A stretch of DNA of 34,672 nucleotides from NCBI GenBank assembly GCA_024644515.1, contig JAHEHN010000027.1, forward strand, positions 1 through 34,672, in the 5' to 3' direction. Each line of letters begins with the position of its first letter. The stretch's first letter is position 1. The translations under genes and the position numbers were made by a program. The DNA is from Gammaproteobacteria bacterium (lineage in GTDB: Bacteria > Pseudomonadota > Gammaproteobacteria > Pseudomonadales > Pseudohongiellaceae). Below the pieces are notes generated by a model. That model was not told the DNA's origin, did no database searches, and was given only the letters and a program-made list of their open reading frames with translations. Below are positions 1-11,770 of this stretch, piece after piece.

Positions 1-101
1 CCTGTGGCCCAGCCTAACTTGAGCATAAAGTCAGGAGTTATAGGGTAAGAGCCCACTCTTCCCCTGATGCCATCGGTTCCAAAGTATTTTTTGTCGGTCA
101 C
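1..101 (-). CDS. glmM: Phosphoglucosamine mutase, N-terminal fragment (cut by window edge)
   Basis: Only the first 33 codons are inside the window; the gene continues beyond the left edge. The minus strand reads V(M)[19 protein letters not shown], the diagnostic N-terminus of GlmM. The enzyme interconverts glucosamine-6-phosphate and glucosamine-1-phosphate for peptidoglycan and LPS precursor synthesis in the cytoplasm. The start is a GTG at 99-101, about 8 nt after an AAGGTGG ribosome-binding site; a second in-frame GTG lies four codons upstream but would overlap that site. It follows folP by 52 nt on the same strand, the usual folP-glmM pairing. The catalytic serine region is outside the window. 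Confidence 0.93.
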   Translation of the reverse strand, partial: MTDKKYFGTDGIRGRVGSYPITPDFMLKLGWAT

Positions 102-153
102 GTCTATGTCCACCTTCAACGTCTTGGAGAATTATTGTTTTTTTTATTGCTGG

Positions 154-1017
154 TTACATTACCTTCAGCACTTCATTGCAGACCTTTATTGCATCTACGG
201 TCCCGGCAACGTCATGGGTGCGCACCAGTCTTGCCCCATTCATCACGCCTATAACTGCTGCTGCAATACTGCCTGGAACCCGGTCTTTTTCACTGCGGCC
301 GGTAATTGTGCCGATCATTCGTTTTCTTGAGACCCCGATCAACACGGGTAATTTTAACGCTTGTAACTCCGTGAGTCTGCCCAGCAACTCAACATTATGC
401 TCCAGCGTTTTACCAAATCCGAAGCCAGGATCAAGCAGGATCCTGTCATTTTCAATACCCGCATCATTACAGACCTTAACCCGCTGTCTCAGAAAATCCG
501 CAATATCCGCAACAATTTCCTCATAGCCGGGAGCATCCTGCATATCCCTGGGTGAACCCTGCATATGCATCAGACAAACCGGCAGGCCTGCAACAGCAGC
601 AGCTTCCAATGCCCCTTCCCGCGCAAGCGCCCTGACATCATTGATCAATCCTGCACCAGCTGCTCGGCACTGACGGATCAGTTCAGGGTTACTGGTATCC
701 ACAGAAATTATGACATCCAGGTTTCGCTTTACCGCTTCCACAACTGGCAGCACACGGTCCATTTCCTGCTGACTGGAAACTTCTGTAGCACCCGGTCGAG
801 TAGATTCACCACCAATATCAAGAATAGCGGCCCCGGCATTAACCATTTCTTCGGCACGCTCCAGCACTTTTGAGAGAGAGACCAGTCCACTGTCATTCAT
901 AAGTTCACCGCCGTCCGAAAAGGAGTCGGGAGTGACATTAAGAATACCCATGACATGAGACACGGACAGATCGAGCTTTTTTCCGGCAAAATCAAACAAT
1001 GTTGAAAGTTTACTCAT
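154..1017 (-). CDS. folP: Dihydropteroate synthase
   Basis: Condenses 6-hydroxymethyl-7,8-dihydropterin pyrophosphate with p-aminobenzoate in folate synthesis; it is the sulfonamide target. The 287-residue protein has the normal length for the family. Visible DHPS motifs, in order, are GILNVTPDSFSDGG (about 24-37), GGESTRPGA, ISVDTSNPE, LINDVRA, LMHMQGSPRDMQ, LLDPGFGFGKT and the C-terminal IGVSRKRMIG, which carries the pterin/phosphate-binding lysine and arginine. The start is an ATG at 1017. It lies between ftsH (upstream, 89 nt away with an intervening hairpin) and glmM (downstream), as in Escherichia and Pseudomonas. Nothing unusual is seen in the active-site motifs. Confidence 0.97.
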   Translation of the reverse strand: MSKLSTLFDFAGKKLDLSVSHVMGILNVTPDSFSDGGELMNDSGLVSLSKVLERAEEMVNAGAAILDIGGESTRPGATEVSSQQEMDRVLPVVEAVKRNLDVIISVDTSNPELIRQCRAAGAGLINDVRALAREGALEAAAVAGLPVCLMHMQGSPRDMQDAPGYEEIVADIADFLRQRVKVCNDAGIENDRILLDPGFGFGKTLEHNVELLGRLTELQALKLPVLIGVSRKRMIGTITGRSEKDRVPGSIAAAVIGVMNGARLVRTHDVAGTVDAIKVCNEVLKVM

Positions 1018-1049
1018 ACTCTTGCTTCAAATTTTTAAAATGGGCCAAA

Positions 1050-1075
1050 TAAAAAGGAGCTCAGAAGAGCTCCTT
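1050..1075 (-). terminator. Intrinsic terminator or attenuator between ftsH and folP
   Basis: A perfect 9-bp stem AAGGAGCTC / GAGCTCCTT (1054-1062 with 1067-1075) closes an AGAA loop. Read on the minus strand it is followed by a TTTTTATTT run. It sits just after the ftsH stop codon and 33 nt before the folP start, so it would end or reduce transcription passing from ftsH into folP-glmM. Confidence 0.75.
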
Positions 1076-1106
1076 ATCAGCATTATTGGGTTTTCGGGAT
1101 TGTTGC

Positions 1107-3077
1107 CTAGTGCTCACCCGCCGGACCACCTATTGGCTTGTTGGAATCCGCTTTACTCTTGCTGTCCTTGTCGTCTTTTTTACCGTCTTCCGAATCATCA
1201 GCTGAAGCGCGCACACTTGTGCCAGAGCCATAATCATCATCATGCCAGCCTTCCGGTGTACGCGGCTTGCGCCCTTCCATAATGTCGTCAATCTGGCCGG
1301 CATCAATGGTTTCCCATTCCATTAAGGCATCTTTCATGGCATCCAGTTTATCCCGATTATCTGTCAGGATCTGCTGCGCACGGGAATAACAGGAATCGAT
1401 AATGCTGCGCACTTCTTCATCGATTGCCTTGGTGGTATCGGAGGAAAGCACTTTACTCTGGCCAGCCGAGGATCGACCCAGGAATACCTCATCTGCCTCA
1501 TCGTCATACTGCAAAGGACCGAGACGTTCGGAAAGACCCCACTTCTTCACCATATTGTGGGCCATCTGGGTAGCTCGCTGAATATCATTGGATGCACCAG
1601 TGGTAACCCCATCTGCGCCCAGGGTCATCTCTTCTGCAATACGACCACCGTAGAGACTGCAAATCTGACTCAGAATGCTCTGTTTGCTATGACTGTAGCG
1701 ATCTTCTTCGGGTAAGAACATGGTGACACCCAGTGCCCTGCCTCGAGGAATAATGCTCACCTTGTAAACCGGGTCATGCTCCGGGACCAAACGGCCCACT
1801 ATGGCATGTCCAGCTTCATGGTAAGCGGTATTTAATTTTTCTTTTTCAGACATGACCATGGACTTGCGCTCAGCGCCCATCATTATCTTGTCCTTGGCCT
1901 TTTCAAATTCTTCCATGGTCACCCGCTGCTTGCTTCCACGCGCAGCAAAGAGAGCGGCCTCATTGACCAGGTTTGCCAGATCAGCACCGGAAAATCCTGG
2001 CGTAGCTCGGGCCAGCACGGCCTCATCAACGCCATCAGATATCGGTACTTTACGCATATGCACTTTGAGGATCTGTTCGCGACCACGAATGTCAGGTAAT
2101 CCAACCACAACCTGACGGTCAAACCTGCCAGGTCGCAATAGCGCCGGATCCAGAACATCAGGCCTGTTGGTAGCAGCAACAACGATCACCCCTTCATTGC
2201 CTTCGAAACCATCCATCTCAACCAATAACTGGTTAAGAGTCTGTTCGCGCTCATCATGCCCACCGCCAACGCCAGCACCACGATGACGGCCAACCGCGTC
2301 GATCTCATCAATAAAAATAATACAGGGGGACTGTTTCTTTGCCTGATCGAACATGTCTCTGACACGCGAAGCGCCAACACCCACAAACATCTCTACGAAA
2401 TCAGACCCGGAGATGGAAAAGAAGGGTACCTTTGCTTCACCAGCAATAGCCTTGGCCAGAAGCGTCTTACCTGTACCAGGCTGACCTACCATTAGCACAC
2501 CGCGGGGTATTCTTCCCCCCAGACGTTGAAACTTGTCAGGCTCACGCAGAAAGTCCACCAATTCTTTAACATCTTCCTTGGCTTCATCAACACCTGCTAC
2601 ATCGGCAAAAGTGACCTTGACCTGATCTTCACTGAGCATCTTGGCCTTGCTTTTACCAAAGGCCATCGGACCGCCCTTTCCACCAACGCCACCACCCTGC
2701 ATTTGCCGCATGAAAAACATGAATACGGCAATGATGATCAGGATTGGAAACGAAGCAACAAGCAGTTGTGTCCAGATACTTTGCTGCTCTGGCTCCTGCC
2801 CGCGGATTCTCACATTATGGGATAGAAGATCATCAATCAGCTTGGGGTCTTCAATATAGGGTCTGATGGTATTAAAGCGAGTACCACTGCTTTTCATGCC
2901 GACAATATTGACACCACTAATAGTGACTTCGGTGACATTGCCTTGCTGAACTTCACGAATAAAATCAGAATAATCCAGCTGCTCGGCACTGGTCGGCTGA
3001 TTGAAATTATTGAATACCGTCAGCAGGACTGCCGCAATAATCATCCAAAGGAGTAAATTTTTTGCCATATCATTCAA
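1107..3077 (-). CDS. ftsH: ATP-dependent zinc metalloprotease FtsH
   Basis: Membrane-anchored AAA+ protease that degrades unassembled membrane proteins and regulators such as sigma-32 and LpxC. In the 656 residues there are two membrane segments (about 7-23 and 105-123) flanking a periplasmic domain. The AAA module has Walker A GQPGTGKT (198-205), Walker B IIFIDEID (253-260) and the second region of homology around [16 protein letters not shown]. The zinc site HEAGH is at 420-424. The listed start is TTG at 3077, giving MNDMAKN; a GAGGG site sits 7 nt upstream. An ATG three codons later (3068) would give the classical MAKN start but is 16 nt from that site. The C-terminal tail after about 600 is charged and low in complexity. 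It follows rlmE on the same strand after a 204-nt gap in which I see no convincing promoter. Confidence 0.97.
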   Translation of the reverse strand: MNDMAKNLLLWMIIAAVLLTVFNNFNQPTSAEQLDYSDFIREVQQGNVTEVTISGVNIVGMKSSGTRFNTIRPYIEDPKLIDDLLSHNVRIRGQEPEQQSIWTQLLVASFPILIIIAVFMFFMRQMQGGGVGGKGGPMAFGKSKAKMLSEDQVKVTFADVAGVDEAKEDVKELVDFLREPDKFQRLGGRIPRGVLMVGQPGTGKTLLAKAIAGEAKVPFFSISGSDFVEMFVGVGASRVRDMFDQAKKQSPCIIFIDEIDAVGRHRGAGVGGGHDEREQTLNQLLVEMDGFEGNEGVIVVAATNRPDVLDPALLRPGRFDRQVVVGLPDIRGREQILKVHMRKVPISDGVDEAVLARATPGFSGADLANLVNEAALFAARGSKQRVTMEEFEKAKDKIMMGAERKSMVMSEKEKLNTAYHEAGHAIVGRLVPEHDPVYKVSIIPRGRALGVTMFLPEEDRYSHSKQSILSQICSLYGGRIAEEMTLGADGVTTGASNDIQRATQMAHNMVKKWGLSERLGPLQYDDEADEVFLGRSSAGQSKVLSSDTTKAIDEEVRSIIDSCYSRAQQILTDNRDKLDAMKDALMEWETIDAGQIDDIMEGRKPRTPEGWHDDDYGSGTSVRASADDSEDGKKDDKDSKSKADSNKPIGGPAGEH

Positions 3078-3281
3078 GGGAAATGCCCTCTATATCTCTT
3101 AATTGCTTCTAAAATAACAAGGGATTTCAAATACTTAATCCCATCCAGCCCAAGATCTCAGTCTTTTTTGATCTTTAATTCTTGCATGAAACGGAGGCTT
3201 TGCCTACCAGAATCGGGCTCTGCACATTAACCTGAAAACCTGTAATACCAAGGTGTTGCCCCCTACATCATGCTCTGATGA

Positions 3282-3932
3282 TCAGGGTTTGAAGCCTTTT
3301 GCCAAAAGGTATATTTCTCTGGAACGTGACCGGGATGCATCAGGTTTTCTATTCAACACCTGGGTGAATTCCTGTTTCACTTCTTTCAGCAGAGGCTCAA
3401 AACCTTCACCGTGAAACACTTTTGCGAGAAAAGCACCGCCCGGTTTAAGGGTTATACGGGCAAAGTCCAGCGCAAGTTCAACAAGATGCATTGATCGTGG
3501 CTGATCTATCGCAGCCATACCACTTAAATTGGGGGCCATATCTGAAATTACAAGGTCAATGCAGCGTTGCTGCGTCGAATCACCGCCATTCACCGCTCCA
3601 TTCACCAATGCCAGAATTTCGTTCAGACAGCTCTCTTCTGTGAAATCTCCCTGAACAAAACTTACTCCTGCCACTGGATCCATCGGCAGAATATCGGAAG
3701 CAATCACCTTGCCTTTGTGGCCTGCAAGCTGAGCAGCCACCTGAGACCAGCCGCCCGGGGCCGCCCCGAGATCCACCACCGCCATGCCTGGTTGAATAAG
3801 ACGGTCGGATTTTTGAATTTCCAGCAATTTATAGCTGGCTCGGGAACGATAACCTTCAGCTTTGGATTTTTGCACAAAGGCATCATCAAAATGCTCTTTA
3901 AGCCAGTTTTTACTGCTTTTCGATTTCGCCAT
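3282..3932 (-). CDS. rlmE: 23S rRNA (uridine-2'-O)-methyltransferase RlmE (RrmJ/FtsJ)
   Basis: SAM-dependent methyltransferase that modifies U2552 of 23S rRNA late in 50S assembly. The 216-residue protein begins [17 protein letters not shown] and contains [13 protein letters not shown], the SAM-binding motif [14 protein letters not shown], the catalytic-region motif [13 protein letters not shown] and KVFHGEGF. Lysine and aspartate residues of the K-D-K-E tetrad can be placed in these motifs. The reading frame is open for 26 more codons upstream (to 4010), but the family N-terminus aligns to the ATG at 3932, which also leaves a gap for the divergent yhbY promoter. It is the upstream partner of ftsH, as in E. 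coli, where the pair is heat-shock induced; no clear sigma-32 site was found here. Confidence 0.95.
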   Translation of the reverse strand: MAKSKSSKNWLKEHFDDAFVQKSKAEGYRSRASYKLLEIQKSDRLIQPGMAVVDLGAAPGGWSQVAAQLAGHKGKVIASDILPMDPVAGVSFVQGDFTEESCLNEILALVNGAVNGGDSTQQRCIDLVISDMAPNLSGMAAIDQPRSMHLVELALDFARITLKPGGAFLAKVFHGEGFEPLLKEVKQEFTQVLNRKPDASRSRSREIYLLAKGFKP

Positions 3933-3993
3933 TATTCCATTTACTGTAGAATCCACAGCCCTTTCGCCACGAGCCGGATACAATACACCAATC

Positions 3994-4311
3994 ATGAGTC
4001 TTGATAACAAATTACAGAAAAGATTTCGCAGTATCGGTCATCACCTTAACCCGGTGGTGATTGTTTCCAATGGCCTGTCTGACAATATCAATGCTGAACT
4101 GGACCGCGCACTATCAGACCATGAGCTTATCAAGGTCAGGGTTAATGCAGCTGACCGCGAAGACAAGAAATCGCTAATTGAAGAGATATGCCGGTTACAA
4201 AAGGCCGAACTGGTGCAGACTATCGGTAATATTGCACTGATCTACCGTGCAGCTGCCGAACAAAAACCTCATCTTTCAAATATTTGTCGCCATTCAGAAA
4301 TATCCCGCTGA
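3994..4311 (+). CDS. yhbY: YhbY/CRM-domain RNA-binding protein (50S assembly)
   Basis: A 105-residue single-domain protein of the CRS1-YhbY (CRM) family, associated with pre-50S ribosomal particles. It shows the family pattern: [19 protein letters not shown], the DHELIKVRV strand and [16 protein letters not shown] near the end. The open frame extends to 3862, but the homologous start is the ATG at 3994 ([20 protein letters not shown]). No Shine-Dalgarno sequence precedes this ATG. A TACAAT hexamer (3979-3984) ends 9 nt before it, so the message may have a very short or absent leader. It is divergent from rlmE (61-nt gap) and convergent with greA. Confidence 0.93.
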   Translation: MSLDNKLQKRFRSIGHHLNPVVIVSNGLSDNINAELDRALSDHELIKVRVNAADREDKKSLIEEICRLQKAELVQTIGNIALIYRAAAEQKPHLSNICRHSEISR

Positions 4312-4373
4312 GGCTTTTTCGTTTAATCAGGTTTCCCGGAACAAGTTTACGCGCATTTTGTACTCACGCTATT

Positions 4374-4404
4374 CCTGCATAAAAGCTTTTCCTACATAAA
4401 AGCT
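4374..4404. repeat. Two-copy 17-bp tandem repeat at the yhbY-greA junction
   Basis: CCTGCATAAAAGCT (4374-4387) is repeated as CCTACATAAAAGCT (4391-4404), a 17-bp period with one mismatch. The second copy runs into the greA stop codon. It looks like a local duplication. The rest of the 91-nt convergent gap shows no clear terminator. Confidence 0.6.
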
Positions 4405-4879
4405 ACAGGTGCTCAACTTTTTCAATTTCGTATGACACTTCACCGCCGGGGGTATTCACGCTGACTTCATCACCCTCGCCTTTACCCATGATGGCGCGGG
4501 CAATGGGAGATCCGACAGATATCTTTGCGTTTTTCACATCTGCTTCATCTTCACCCACAATCTGATAGGTTACTGAAACGTCTTTATCAATATTGTACAG
4601 AGTGACCGTTGTTCCAAATATCACCTTGCCAGTTGCCGGAATTGACTTCACATCGATTATTTCAGAATCCGCCAGCTTGCCTTCTATTTCCTTGATCCTG
4701 CCTTCACAGAAGCTTTGCTGCTCACGAGCCGCATGATATTCGGCATTTTCCTTGAGGTCGCCATGTTCTCTGGCTTCCGCAATAGCCTGGGTAATTCTTG
4801 GGCGTACGTTGCTTTTCAGGTCATTTAGTTCTGTCCTGAGCGTTTCCGCGCCACCAATTGTCATAGGTACTTTTCGCAT
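4403..4879 (-). CDS. greA: Transcription elongation factor GreA
   Basis: Cytoplasmic factor that enters the RNA polymerase secondary channel and stimulates cleavage of backtracked RNA. At 158 residues it matches the family length. The N-terminal coiled coil contains the signature [20 protein letters not shown], whose acidic tip residues (D and E near 41-44) act at the polymerase active site. The C-terminal FKBP-like domain includes [28 protein letters not shown] and [10 protein letters not shown]. The start is an ATG at 4879 (MRKVPMT). It lies 155 nt downstream of carB on the same strand; in Pseudomonas aeruginosa greA is a member of the carA-carB operon, and the arrangement here fits that. 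Confidence 0.97.
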   Translation of the reverse strand: MRKVPMTIGGAETLRTELNDLKSNVRPRITQAIAEAREHGDLKENAEYHAAREQQSFCEGRIKEIEGKLADSEIIDVKSIPATGKVIFGTTVTLYNIDKDVSVTYQIVGEDEADVKNAKISVGSPIARAIMGKGEGDEVSVNTPGGEVSYEIEKVEHL

Positions 4880-5034
4880 ATCCCTACTCTCTTTCTAACC
4901 TCTATCAGGTCATTAACTGTTTCGTATCTGTCGAGTCCCGGCAACAGGAGTTGCATCGGCTAGATACCAATTGATTCCAAAAGTGATACCAGCACCGACT
5001 TCGGCATCAATACTATAGAAGCGCCTGTCAGAAA

Positions 5035-8000
5035 TCAGGACGTATTTTGTGCATGCAGGTACTGCAGGCTGTTCACTGAGGTATCGCCACCAAATACAAG
5101 TGCCTCATAAACGGCCTTTGCACTGGCGATGGTGGTTGTACAGTAGACACCATGACGCAGGGCTGTACTACGAATGGTAGCGGAGTCTGCGATTGCCTGG
5201 CGCCCTTCCGTAGTGTTTACGATAAGGTCAATTTCATCATTTTTCAACATATCAACAATGTGGGGCCTGCCTTCCATGACCTTGTTTACGGACATAACAG
5301 GTATTCCGGCATCTTCGATAATTTTTGCCGTGCCTTTTGTCGCCACCAGGCGGAAACCCAGTGAATGCAGATTTTTCGCCAGCTCAGCGATTTCCGGCTT
5401 ATCAACTTCCCTGACACTGATAAATGCCGTTCCATTTAAAGGTAAATTAAGTGCACCCAGTCCCTGAGACTTGTAGTAGGCCTCGGCAAAAGTCGCCCCG
5501 GTACCCATCACTTCCCCGGTAGATTTCATTTCAGGCCCAAGAATCGGGTCAACACCAGGGAACTTGTTAAACGGGAATATAGCTTCTTTTACCGCATAAA
5601 AAGACGGCACAATTTCATTGGTAAAGTTTTGCGCTTCCAGAGAAATTCCAACCATGCATTTGGCAGCAATTTTTGCCAAAGACACGCCAATACATTTCGA
5701 AACAAAAGGCACGGTCCTGGATGCACGGGGATTGACCTCGATAATATAGACTTCCCCATCCTGATAGGCCAACTGGGCATTCATCAAACCAACAACACCC
5801 AATTCAATGGCAAGTTCTACACACTGCTGTCGAATCTTGTCCTGAATTTCCATTGGCAAACTGTAGGGGGGCAACGAACAAGCCGAGTCGCCGGAATGCA
5901 CACCAGCCTGCTCGATATGCTGCATGATAGAACCCACTACAACCTGCTTGCCATCACTCACCACATCCACATCCATCTCGATGGCAGAGTTCAGGTAATG
6001 ATCAAGCAATACCGGGCTTTCATGGGAAACATCAACTGCGCTATTGATATAACGTTTAAGTTCAGCCTCGTTGTAGACAATTTCCATGGCACGGCCACCC
6101 AGTACGTAGGAAGGACGCACAACTAGTGGATAACCAATTTTCTTGCCTTCGACCACGGCTTCTTCAAGGCTTCTTACCGTGCTGTTGGGCGGCTGTTTCA
6201 AATTCAGTTTCTGGATCAGATGCTGGAAGCGTTCACGATCTTCTGCTCTGTCTATGGCATCGGCTGAGGTGCCAATAATCGGTACACCAAGTCTTTCCAG
6301 TTGAGTAACCAGTTTAAGCGGCGTTTGCCCTCCAAACTGGACGATTACCCCATCAGGTTTTTCGATATGGACAATTTCCAGCACATCTTCCAGCGTGACC
6401 GGTTCAAAATAGAGGCGGTCAGAAATATTAAAATCCGTGGAAACTGTTTCAGGGTTACAGTTCACCATGATGGCCTCATAACCCTCTTCACGCATAGCCA
6501 GAGCTGCGTGCACACAACAATAATCAAACTCGATACCCTGGCCGATCCGATTCGGACCGCCGCCCAGCACGATGATTTTTTTTCTGTCGCTAACATTTGC
6601 CTCACATTCCTCTTCATAGGTGGAATACATATAGGCAGTTGCTGAGCTAAATTCCGCAGCACAGGTATCAACACGTTTATAAACCGGATGAATGTCAAGG
6701 CTATAGCGCTTGTTCCTGACGTCTTCTTCACTGAGCCCCATCACAGCAGCCAGCCTTTCATCCGAGAAGCCTTTACGCTTCAGGCGATAAAGAACATCGT
6801 GGGTAAAATCTTCCAGGGAGGCTCCCTTTAGCCTGTTTTCTTCCAGAATAATGTCTTCAATCTGGACCAGGAACCAGCGGTCAATGGCGGTATGTTCAAA
6901 CAAATCTTCAACCGACATGCCGGCTCGAAAAGCATCGGCGACATAGCGAATGCGATCACAACCCGGGTCTTTTAATTCCCTTAGCAAAACGTCTTTGGCA
7001 TTACTGGCTTCCACATCGAGCACCGGGTCAAAGCCGCAGATTCCGATCTCCATGCCACGCAAGGCTTTCTGCAAGGATTCCTGGAAAGTTCTGCCAATGG
7101 CCATCACTTCACCGACAGATTTCATCTGGGTAGTCAGTCGATCAGGTGCCTGGGGGAATTTCTCAAAAGTAAAACGTGGAATTTTGGTAACAACGTAATC
7201 CAGTGTTGGCTCAAAGGAAGCGGGTGTAATACCGCCGGTGATTTCATTACTGAGTTCATCCAGAGTAAACCCTACAGCCAGTTTGGCAGCTACACGGGCG
7301 ATGGGAAAACCGGTTGCTTTTGAAGCCAGTGCAGATGACCGTGAAACCCGCGGATTCATCTCAACCACAACCAGACGACCATCAACGGGATTGATACCAA
7401 ACTGTACATTGGAGCCGCCAGTTTCCACGCCAATCTCCCTCAATATGGCAATTGAGGCATTACGCAGAATCTGGTATTCCTTGTCGGTCAGGGTTTGCGC
7501 TGGCGCAACGGTAATAGAATCGCCTGTATGGATTCCCATAGGGTCGAAGTTTTCAATACTACAGACAATAATGCAGTTATCATTCTTGTCCCTGACGACT
7601 TCCAGTTCATATTCTTTCCAGCCAATCAGCGATTCATCAATCAGCAGTTCATTGGTCGGACTCAGATCCAGACCCCGCTTGCAGATCTCTTCAAATTCTT
7701 CCTTGTTATAGGCTATTCCACCGCCACTGCCACCCATGGTGAACGAGGGCCGGATAATACATGGAAAGCCAAGTAAATCCTGGGCCTTATAGGCATCTTC
7801 CAGACTACGGGCAATGTAATGCTTGGGCGTCTCAAGACCAATGGCGACCATGGCATTGTCAAACAGCTCCCTGTCCTCGGCTTTGTCGATAGCTTCCTTT
7901 TTAGCCCCGATAAGCTCAACACCATATTTTGCCAGCACGCCTTCACGATCCAGATCCAGTGCGCAATTGAGTGCGGTTTGCCCCCCCATGGTTGGAATAA

Positions 8001-8256
8001 TGGCATCCGGGCGCTCTTTTGCAATAATCTTCTCAACGGTGCGCCACTCCACCGGTTCAATATAGGTGGCATCCGCCATACCAGGATCGGTCATGATAGT
8101 GGCCGGGTTTGAGTTCACCAGGATAATTCTGTAACCCTCTTCCCGAAGTGCCTGGCAGGCCTGGGCACCTGAATAATCAAACTCGCAGGCCTGACCAATA
8201 ACAATAGGGCCGGCACCAATTATGAGAATACTTTTAATATCAGTTCTTTTTGGCAT
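5035..8256 (-). CDS. carB: Carbamoyl-phosphate synthase large subunit
   Basis: Makes carbamoyl phosphate from bicarbonate, ammonia delivered by CarA, and two ATP, feeding pyrimidine and arginine synthesis. The 1,073 residues match the usual length. Two homologous ATP-grasp halves are visible: residues 1-400 ([49 protein letters not shown]) and about 555-935 ([47 protein letters not shown]). An oligomerisation segment lies between them. The C-terminal MGS-like allosteric domain (about 936-1073, with [16 protein letters not shown]) binds effectors such as UMP and ornithine in homologues. It starts 28 nt after the carA stop and is co-oriented with greA downstream. Confidence 0.98.
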   Translation of the reverse strand: MPKRTDIKSILIIGAGPIVIGQACEFDYSGAQACQALREEGYRIILVNSNPATIMTDPGMADATYIEPVEWRTVEKIIAKERPDAIIPTMGGQTALNCALDLDREGVLAKYGVELIGAKKEAIDKAEDRELFDNAMVAIGLETPKHYIARSLEDAYKAQDLLGFPCIIRPSFTMGGSGGGIAYNKEEFEEICKRGLDLSPTNELLIDESLIGWKEYELEVVRDKNDNCIIVCSIENFDPMGIHTGDSITVAPAQTLTDKEYQILRNASIAILREIGVETGGSNVQFGINPVDGRLVVVEMNPRVSRSSALASKATGFPIARVAAKLAVGFTLDELSNEITGGITPASFEPTLDYVVTKIPRFTFEKFPQAPDRLTTQMKSVGEVMAIGRTFQESLQKALRGMEIGICGFDPVLDVEASNAKDVLLRELKDPGCDRIRYVADAFRAGMSVEDLFEHTAIDRWFLVQIEDIILEENRLKGASLEDFTHDVLYRLKRKGFSDERLAAVMGLSEEDVRNKRYSLDIHPVYKRVDTCAAEFSSATAYMYSTYEEECEANVSDRKKIIVLGGGPNRIGQGIEFDYCCVHAALAMREEGYEAIMVNCNPETVSTDFNISDRLYFEPVTLEDVLEIVHIEKPDGVIVQFGGQTPLKLVTQLERLGVPIIGTSADAIDRAEDRERFQHLIQKLNLKQPPNSTVRSLEEAVVEGKKIGYPLVVRPSYVLGGRAMEIVYNEAELKRYINSAVDVSHESPVLLDHYLNSAIEMDVDVVSDGKQVVVGSIMQHIEQAGVHSGDSACSLPPYSLPMEIQDKIRQQCVELAIELGVVGLMNAQLAYQDGEVYIIEVNPRASRTVPFVSKCIGVSLAKIAAKCMVGISLEAQNFTNEIVPSFYAVKEAIFPFNKFPGVDPILGPEMKSTGEVMGTGATFAEAYYKSQGLGALNLPLNGTAFISVREVDKPEIAELAKNLHSLGFRLVATKGTAKIIEDAGIPVMSVNKVMEGRPHIVDMLKNDEIDLIVNTTEGRQAIADSATIRSTALRHGVYCTTTIASAKAVYEALVFGGDTSVNSLQYLHAQNTS

Positions 8257-8284
8257 GATAAATTACAGTGTCGTTTCCTTGTTT

Positions 8285-9451
8285 TTATACGGCCTTACTT
8301 GCTTGCATCAGTTCAATGAAATGATCAAATACCGGTGCTATATCATGGGGACCGGGACTTGCTTCAGGATGCCCCTGAAAGCCAAATGCAGGTTTGTCAG
8401 TGCGATGAATGCCCTGCAGAGAACCGTCGAAAAGGGACTTATAGGTGGCAGTGAGGTAATCAGGCAGACTCTCTTCATCAACCGCAAAACCGTGATTTTG
8501 ACTGGTAATGAATACCTTGCTTGACTCAAGAGACTGTACCGGATGGTTTGCGCCATGATGGCCCAGTTTCATTTTTACTGTTTTGGCGCCACTGGCCAAT
8601 GCCAGCAGTTGATGTCCCAGACAGATCCCGAATATCGGCAGATCAGTTTCCAGGATCTCCTTAATGGCACTAATCGCGTAATCGCAGGGCTCGGGATCAC
8701 CCGGGCCATTGGACAGAAAAACACCATCAGGGGACATTGCCAGCACTTCACTGGCGGGCGTTTGCGCAGGCACTACAGTGACTTTGCAGGAGCGATCGGT
8801 CAGCATTCTGAGAATATTGCGTTTCACCCCGAAATCATAGGCAACCACATGAAACTGCCCTTCCTGCTCAGGCTTGCGGTGGCCTTCATTGAGATCCCAG
8901 AAGCCTTCCTCCCAGGAATAGGATTTCTCGCAACTCACTACTTTTGCCAGATCCATTCCAACCAGTCCGGGAAAACCCTTCGCAGCAGCCAGCGCCAACT
9001 CTCTACCGGCCGCGTTCTTTTCGAGATCAGCATCAAGCTCGCCACCGGCAATAATGCAGCCATTGAGTGGCCCATGATCACGCAGGATGCGAGTTAACCT
9101 GCGGGTATCAATCTCCGCAATGGCGATCACATTACGCTGTTTCAGAAATTCACCCAGGGATTGCTCGTTACGGAAATTACTGGCCAGCATAGGCAGATCA
9201 CGAATTACCATTCCTGAAGCCCAGACTTTGTCGGACTCATCATCCTCGGGGGTGGTGCCGGTATTCCCGATATGAGGATAAGTAAAAGTAATAATCTGCT
9301 GGGCATAGGAAGGATCGGTAAGGATCTCCTGATAGCCGCTCATGGCAGTGTTGAATACCACTTCACCAGTGGCTTGACCCTCAGCACCAATGGCTATTCC
9401 CTCAAACAGGGATCCATCTTCCAGGGCCAGTATGGCGGGCTTATAGTGCAT
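8285..9451 (-). CDS. carA: Carbamoyl-phosphate synthase small (glutaminase) subunit
   Basis: Hydrolyses glutamine and channels ammonia to CarB. The 388-residue protein has the CPSase small-chain N-terminal domain ([33 protein letters not shown]) and a class I glutamine amidotransferase domain. The catalytic triad is visible: Cys277 in FGICLGHQ, and His361 and Glu363 in [11 protein letters not shown]. The start ATG at 9451 follows a strong GAGGAG site at 3-4 nt spacing. It heads the carA-carB-greA cluster and is separated from dapB by a strong terminator, so it should have its own promoter within 9452-9600. I could not identify that promoter with confidence. Confidence 0.98.
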   Translation of the reverse strand: MHYKPAILALEDGSLFEGIAIGAEGQATGEVVFNTAMSGYQEILTDPSYAQQIITFTYPHIGNTGTTPEDDESDKVWASGMVIRDLPMLASNFRNEQSLGEFLKQRNVIAIAEIDTRRLTRILRDHGPLNGCIIAGGELDADLEKNAAGRELALAAAKGFPGLVGMDLAKVVSCEKSYSWEEGFWDLNEGHRKPEQEGQFHVVAYDFGVKRNILRMLTDRSCKVTVVPAQTPASEVLAMSPDGVFLSNGPGDPEPCDYAISAIKEILETDLPIFGICLGHQLLALASGAKTVKMKLGHHGANHPVQSLESSKVFITSQNHGFAVDEESLPDYLTATYKSLFDGSLQGIHRTDKPAFGFQGHPEASPGPHDIAPVFDHFIELMQASKAV

Positions 9452-9461
9452 ATTCTCCTCG

Positions 9462-9543
9462 TTAGGCTATCGGGCTTTTCATTTTTGTTTCTGCGGGCCG
9501 AATTCAGCCCGAAGAAAGCTTCAACCAGTAAAACTGGCTGAAA
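9462..9543 (-). promoter_or_regulatory. carA leader region with alternative hairpins and a six-codon ORF
   Basis: Upstream of carA the minus strand can form hairpin A (9522-9543 area; CCAGT/ACTGG core with loop AAA). It can also form two mutually exclusive helices sharing TCGGGCT (9506-9512): a 5-bp proximal pairing with GCCCG (9494-9498), or a 7-bp distal pairing with AGCCCGA (9470-9476). A tiny ORF, ATG-AAA-AGC-CCG-ATA-GCC-TAA (9462-9482), ends just before the carA ribosome-binding site. No U-tract follows, so this is not a classical attenuator. A regulatory role is inference only. The remainder of 9452-9797, apart from the dapB terminator, shows no convincing gene. Confidence 0.3.
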
Positions 9544-9600
9544 AGTTAGTGAAAAATAGAGAATTCAGGACACCTAAAAAAACTGTCTATGAAAAAGTCT

Positions 9601-9636
9601 AAAAAAAAGCGGAATAGGCAAACCTATTCCGCTTTT
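9601..9636 (-). terminator. Intrinsic terminator after dapB
   Basis: A perfect 14-bp stem (AAAAGCGGAATAGG, 9605-9618; CCTATTCCGCTTTT, 9623-9636) closes a CAAA loop. Read on the minus strand the stem ends in an eight-U run. It lies about 160 nt downstream of the dapB stop and would insulate carA from dapB transcription. Confidence 0.88.
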
Positions 9637-9797
9637 CTCAATTCTTTTTCAGCACTCTTTTCAGAATATTAAACCGTTTAAGTGTCTTCATATTGAAAAA
9701 AGATTGTATGAAAAACTGGCACCCCTTGTCCATGTTACAAAGGATATTTATGAAAAAAGATCGTAGCTTGCCAGCTGAAGTTCCAGAAACGAACCAA

Positions 9798-10619
<822 letters not shown>

Positions 10620-10635
10620 TTATCAAGCGCTGGGA

Positions 10636-11754
10636 TCAGGGCTTCAATGTATCAACAAAACTTTTGACGCCATCAAACCAGCTGGATTTTTTGGGCGACT
10701 GCTTTTTGCCATGACTTTCATGTATTTCCTGAAATTCTGCAAGCAATTCTTTTTGCCTTTTAGTCAGATGCACTGGAGTCTCCACCACAACACGACAGAG
10801 AAGATCACCTGGAGCCCCACCGCGTACCGGAGTGACGCCTTTATTACGCAGTCGAAAAAGCTTTCCTGTTTGGGTTTCTGAAGGAATTTTGAGCTTCACC
10901 TTGCCTTCCAGTGTCGGTACTTCAAGCTCTCCACCAATGGCAGCATCCACAAAACTAATGGGGATTTCGCAATGCAGGTTACTGCCGTCACGGACAAATA
11001 TGGCATGTTCCTTCACGGCGATCTGAACATACAGATCACCCGGAGGGCCGCCATGAATGCCCGCTTCGCCTTCACCGGTCAGTCGAATTCTGTCGCCATC
11101 ATCAACACCAGCCGGTACTTTCACAGAAAGTGTCTTGGTTTCCTCAACATTTCCACGGCCGTGACAGATATGACAGGGATCCTTGATGGTTTTGCCGGCA
11201 CCCTGACAGCGAGGACAGGTTTGCTGCACAGAGAAAGGCCCCTGACGCATACGCACTTGCCCCATGCCATTACAGGTAGCACAGTTTTTCGGCGTCGTGC
11301 CTTTCTTGGCACCGCTACCGTCACAGGTTTCACAAAGAGTAGTTGTAGGAATACGAATTTTGACTTCAGTGCCACGCACTGCATCTTCAAGACTCAGTGC
11401 CAGGGTATAGCTCAGGTCTGCACCACGCTGCACATGACTGCGACCACGGCCGCCACCACCAAAAATATCCCCGAAAATATCACCAAAGATATCACCGAAG
11501 CCCTGCGCACCGGCACCACCGCCCTGTGCCCCAACGCCGGCATGGCCAAACTGATCATAAGCGTTGCGTTTTTCCGCATCACTCAGAACTTCATAGGCCT
11601 CGTTGGCTTCCTTGAAGAGCCTTTCAGACTCATCATTACCTGGATTACGATCCGGATGATGCTTCATGGCAATACGACGATAGGCCTTCTTTAATTCAGC
11701 ACTGTCCGCACCCCGTTCTACACCCAGAACTTCGTAGTAATCTCTTTTATCCAT
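10636..11754 (-). CDS. dnaJ: Co-chaperone DnaJ (Hsp40)
   Basis: Stimulates DnaK ATPase activity and delivers unfolded clients. The 372-residue type I DnaJ shows a J domain (1-70) with the essential HPD at 33-35 (KHHPDRNPG). A Gly/Phe-rich linker includes repeated [16 protein letters not shown]. The zinc-binding domain carries four CxxCxGxG motifs ([32 protein letters not shown]), and beta-rich client-binding domains follow. It is third in grpE-dnaK-dnaJ. An apparent intrinsic terminator lies between dnaK and dnaJ, so its level may be set below that of DnaK. Confidence 0.98.
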   Translation of the reverse strand: MDKRDYYEVLGVERGADSAELKKAYRRIAMKHHPDRNPGNDESERLFKEANEAYEVLSDAEKRNAYDQFGHAGVGAQGGGAGAQGFGDIFGDIFGDIFGGGGRGRSHVQRGADLSYTLALSLEDAVRGTEVKIRIPTTTLCETCDGSGAKKGTTPKNCATCNGMGQVRMRQGPFSVQQTCPRCQGAGKTIKDPCHICHGRGNVEETKTLSVKVPAGVDDGDRIRLTGEGEAGIHGGPPGDLYVQIAVKEHAIFVRDGSNLHCEIPISFVDAAIGGELEVPTLEGKVKLKIPSETQTGKLFRLRNKGVTPVRGGAPGDLLCRVVVETPVHLTKRQKELLAEFQEIHESHGKKQSPKKSSWFDGVKSFVDTLKP

Positions 11755-11770
11755 ACTAAACCCAAATACG

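Noticed and set aside
3078-3281. Heat-shock promoter in the rlmE-ftsH gap
   Set aside because: No CTTGAA and CCCCAT pair at suitable spacing was found on the minus strand.
3862-3993. N-terminal extension of YhbY by 44 codons
   Set aside because: It overlaps the rlmE coding region on the other strand and does not match the family; the ATG at 3994 aligns properly.
9590-9673. 27-codon plus-strand ORF beginning MKKSKKKRNRQ
   Set aside because: It lies across the dapB terminator palindrome; its lysine run is just the A-tract.
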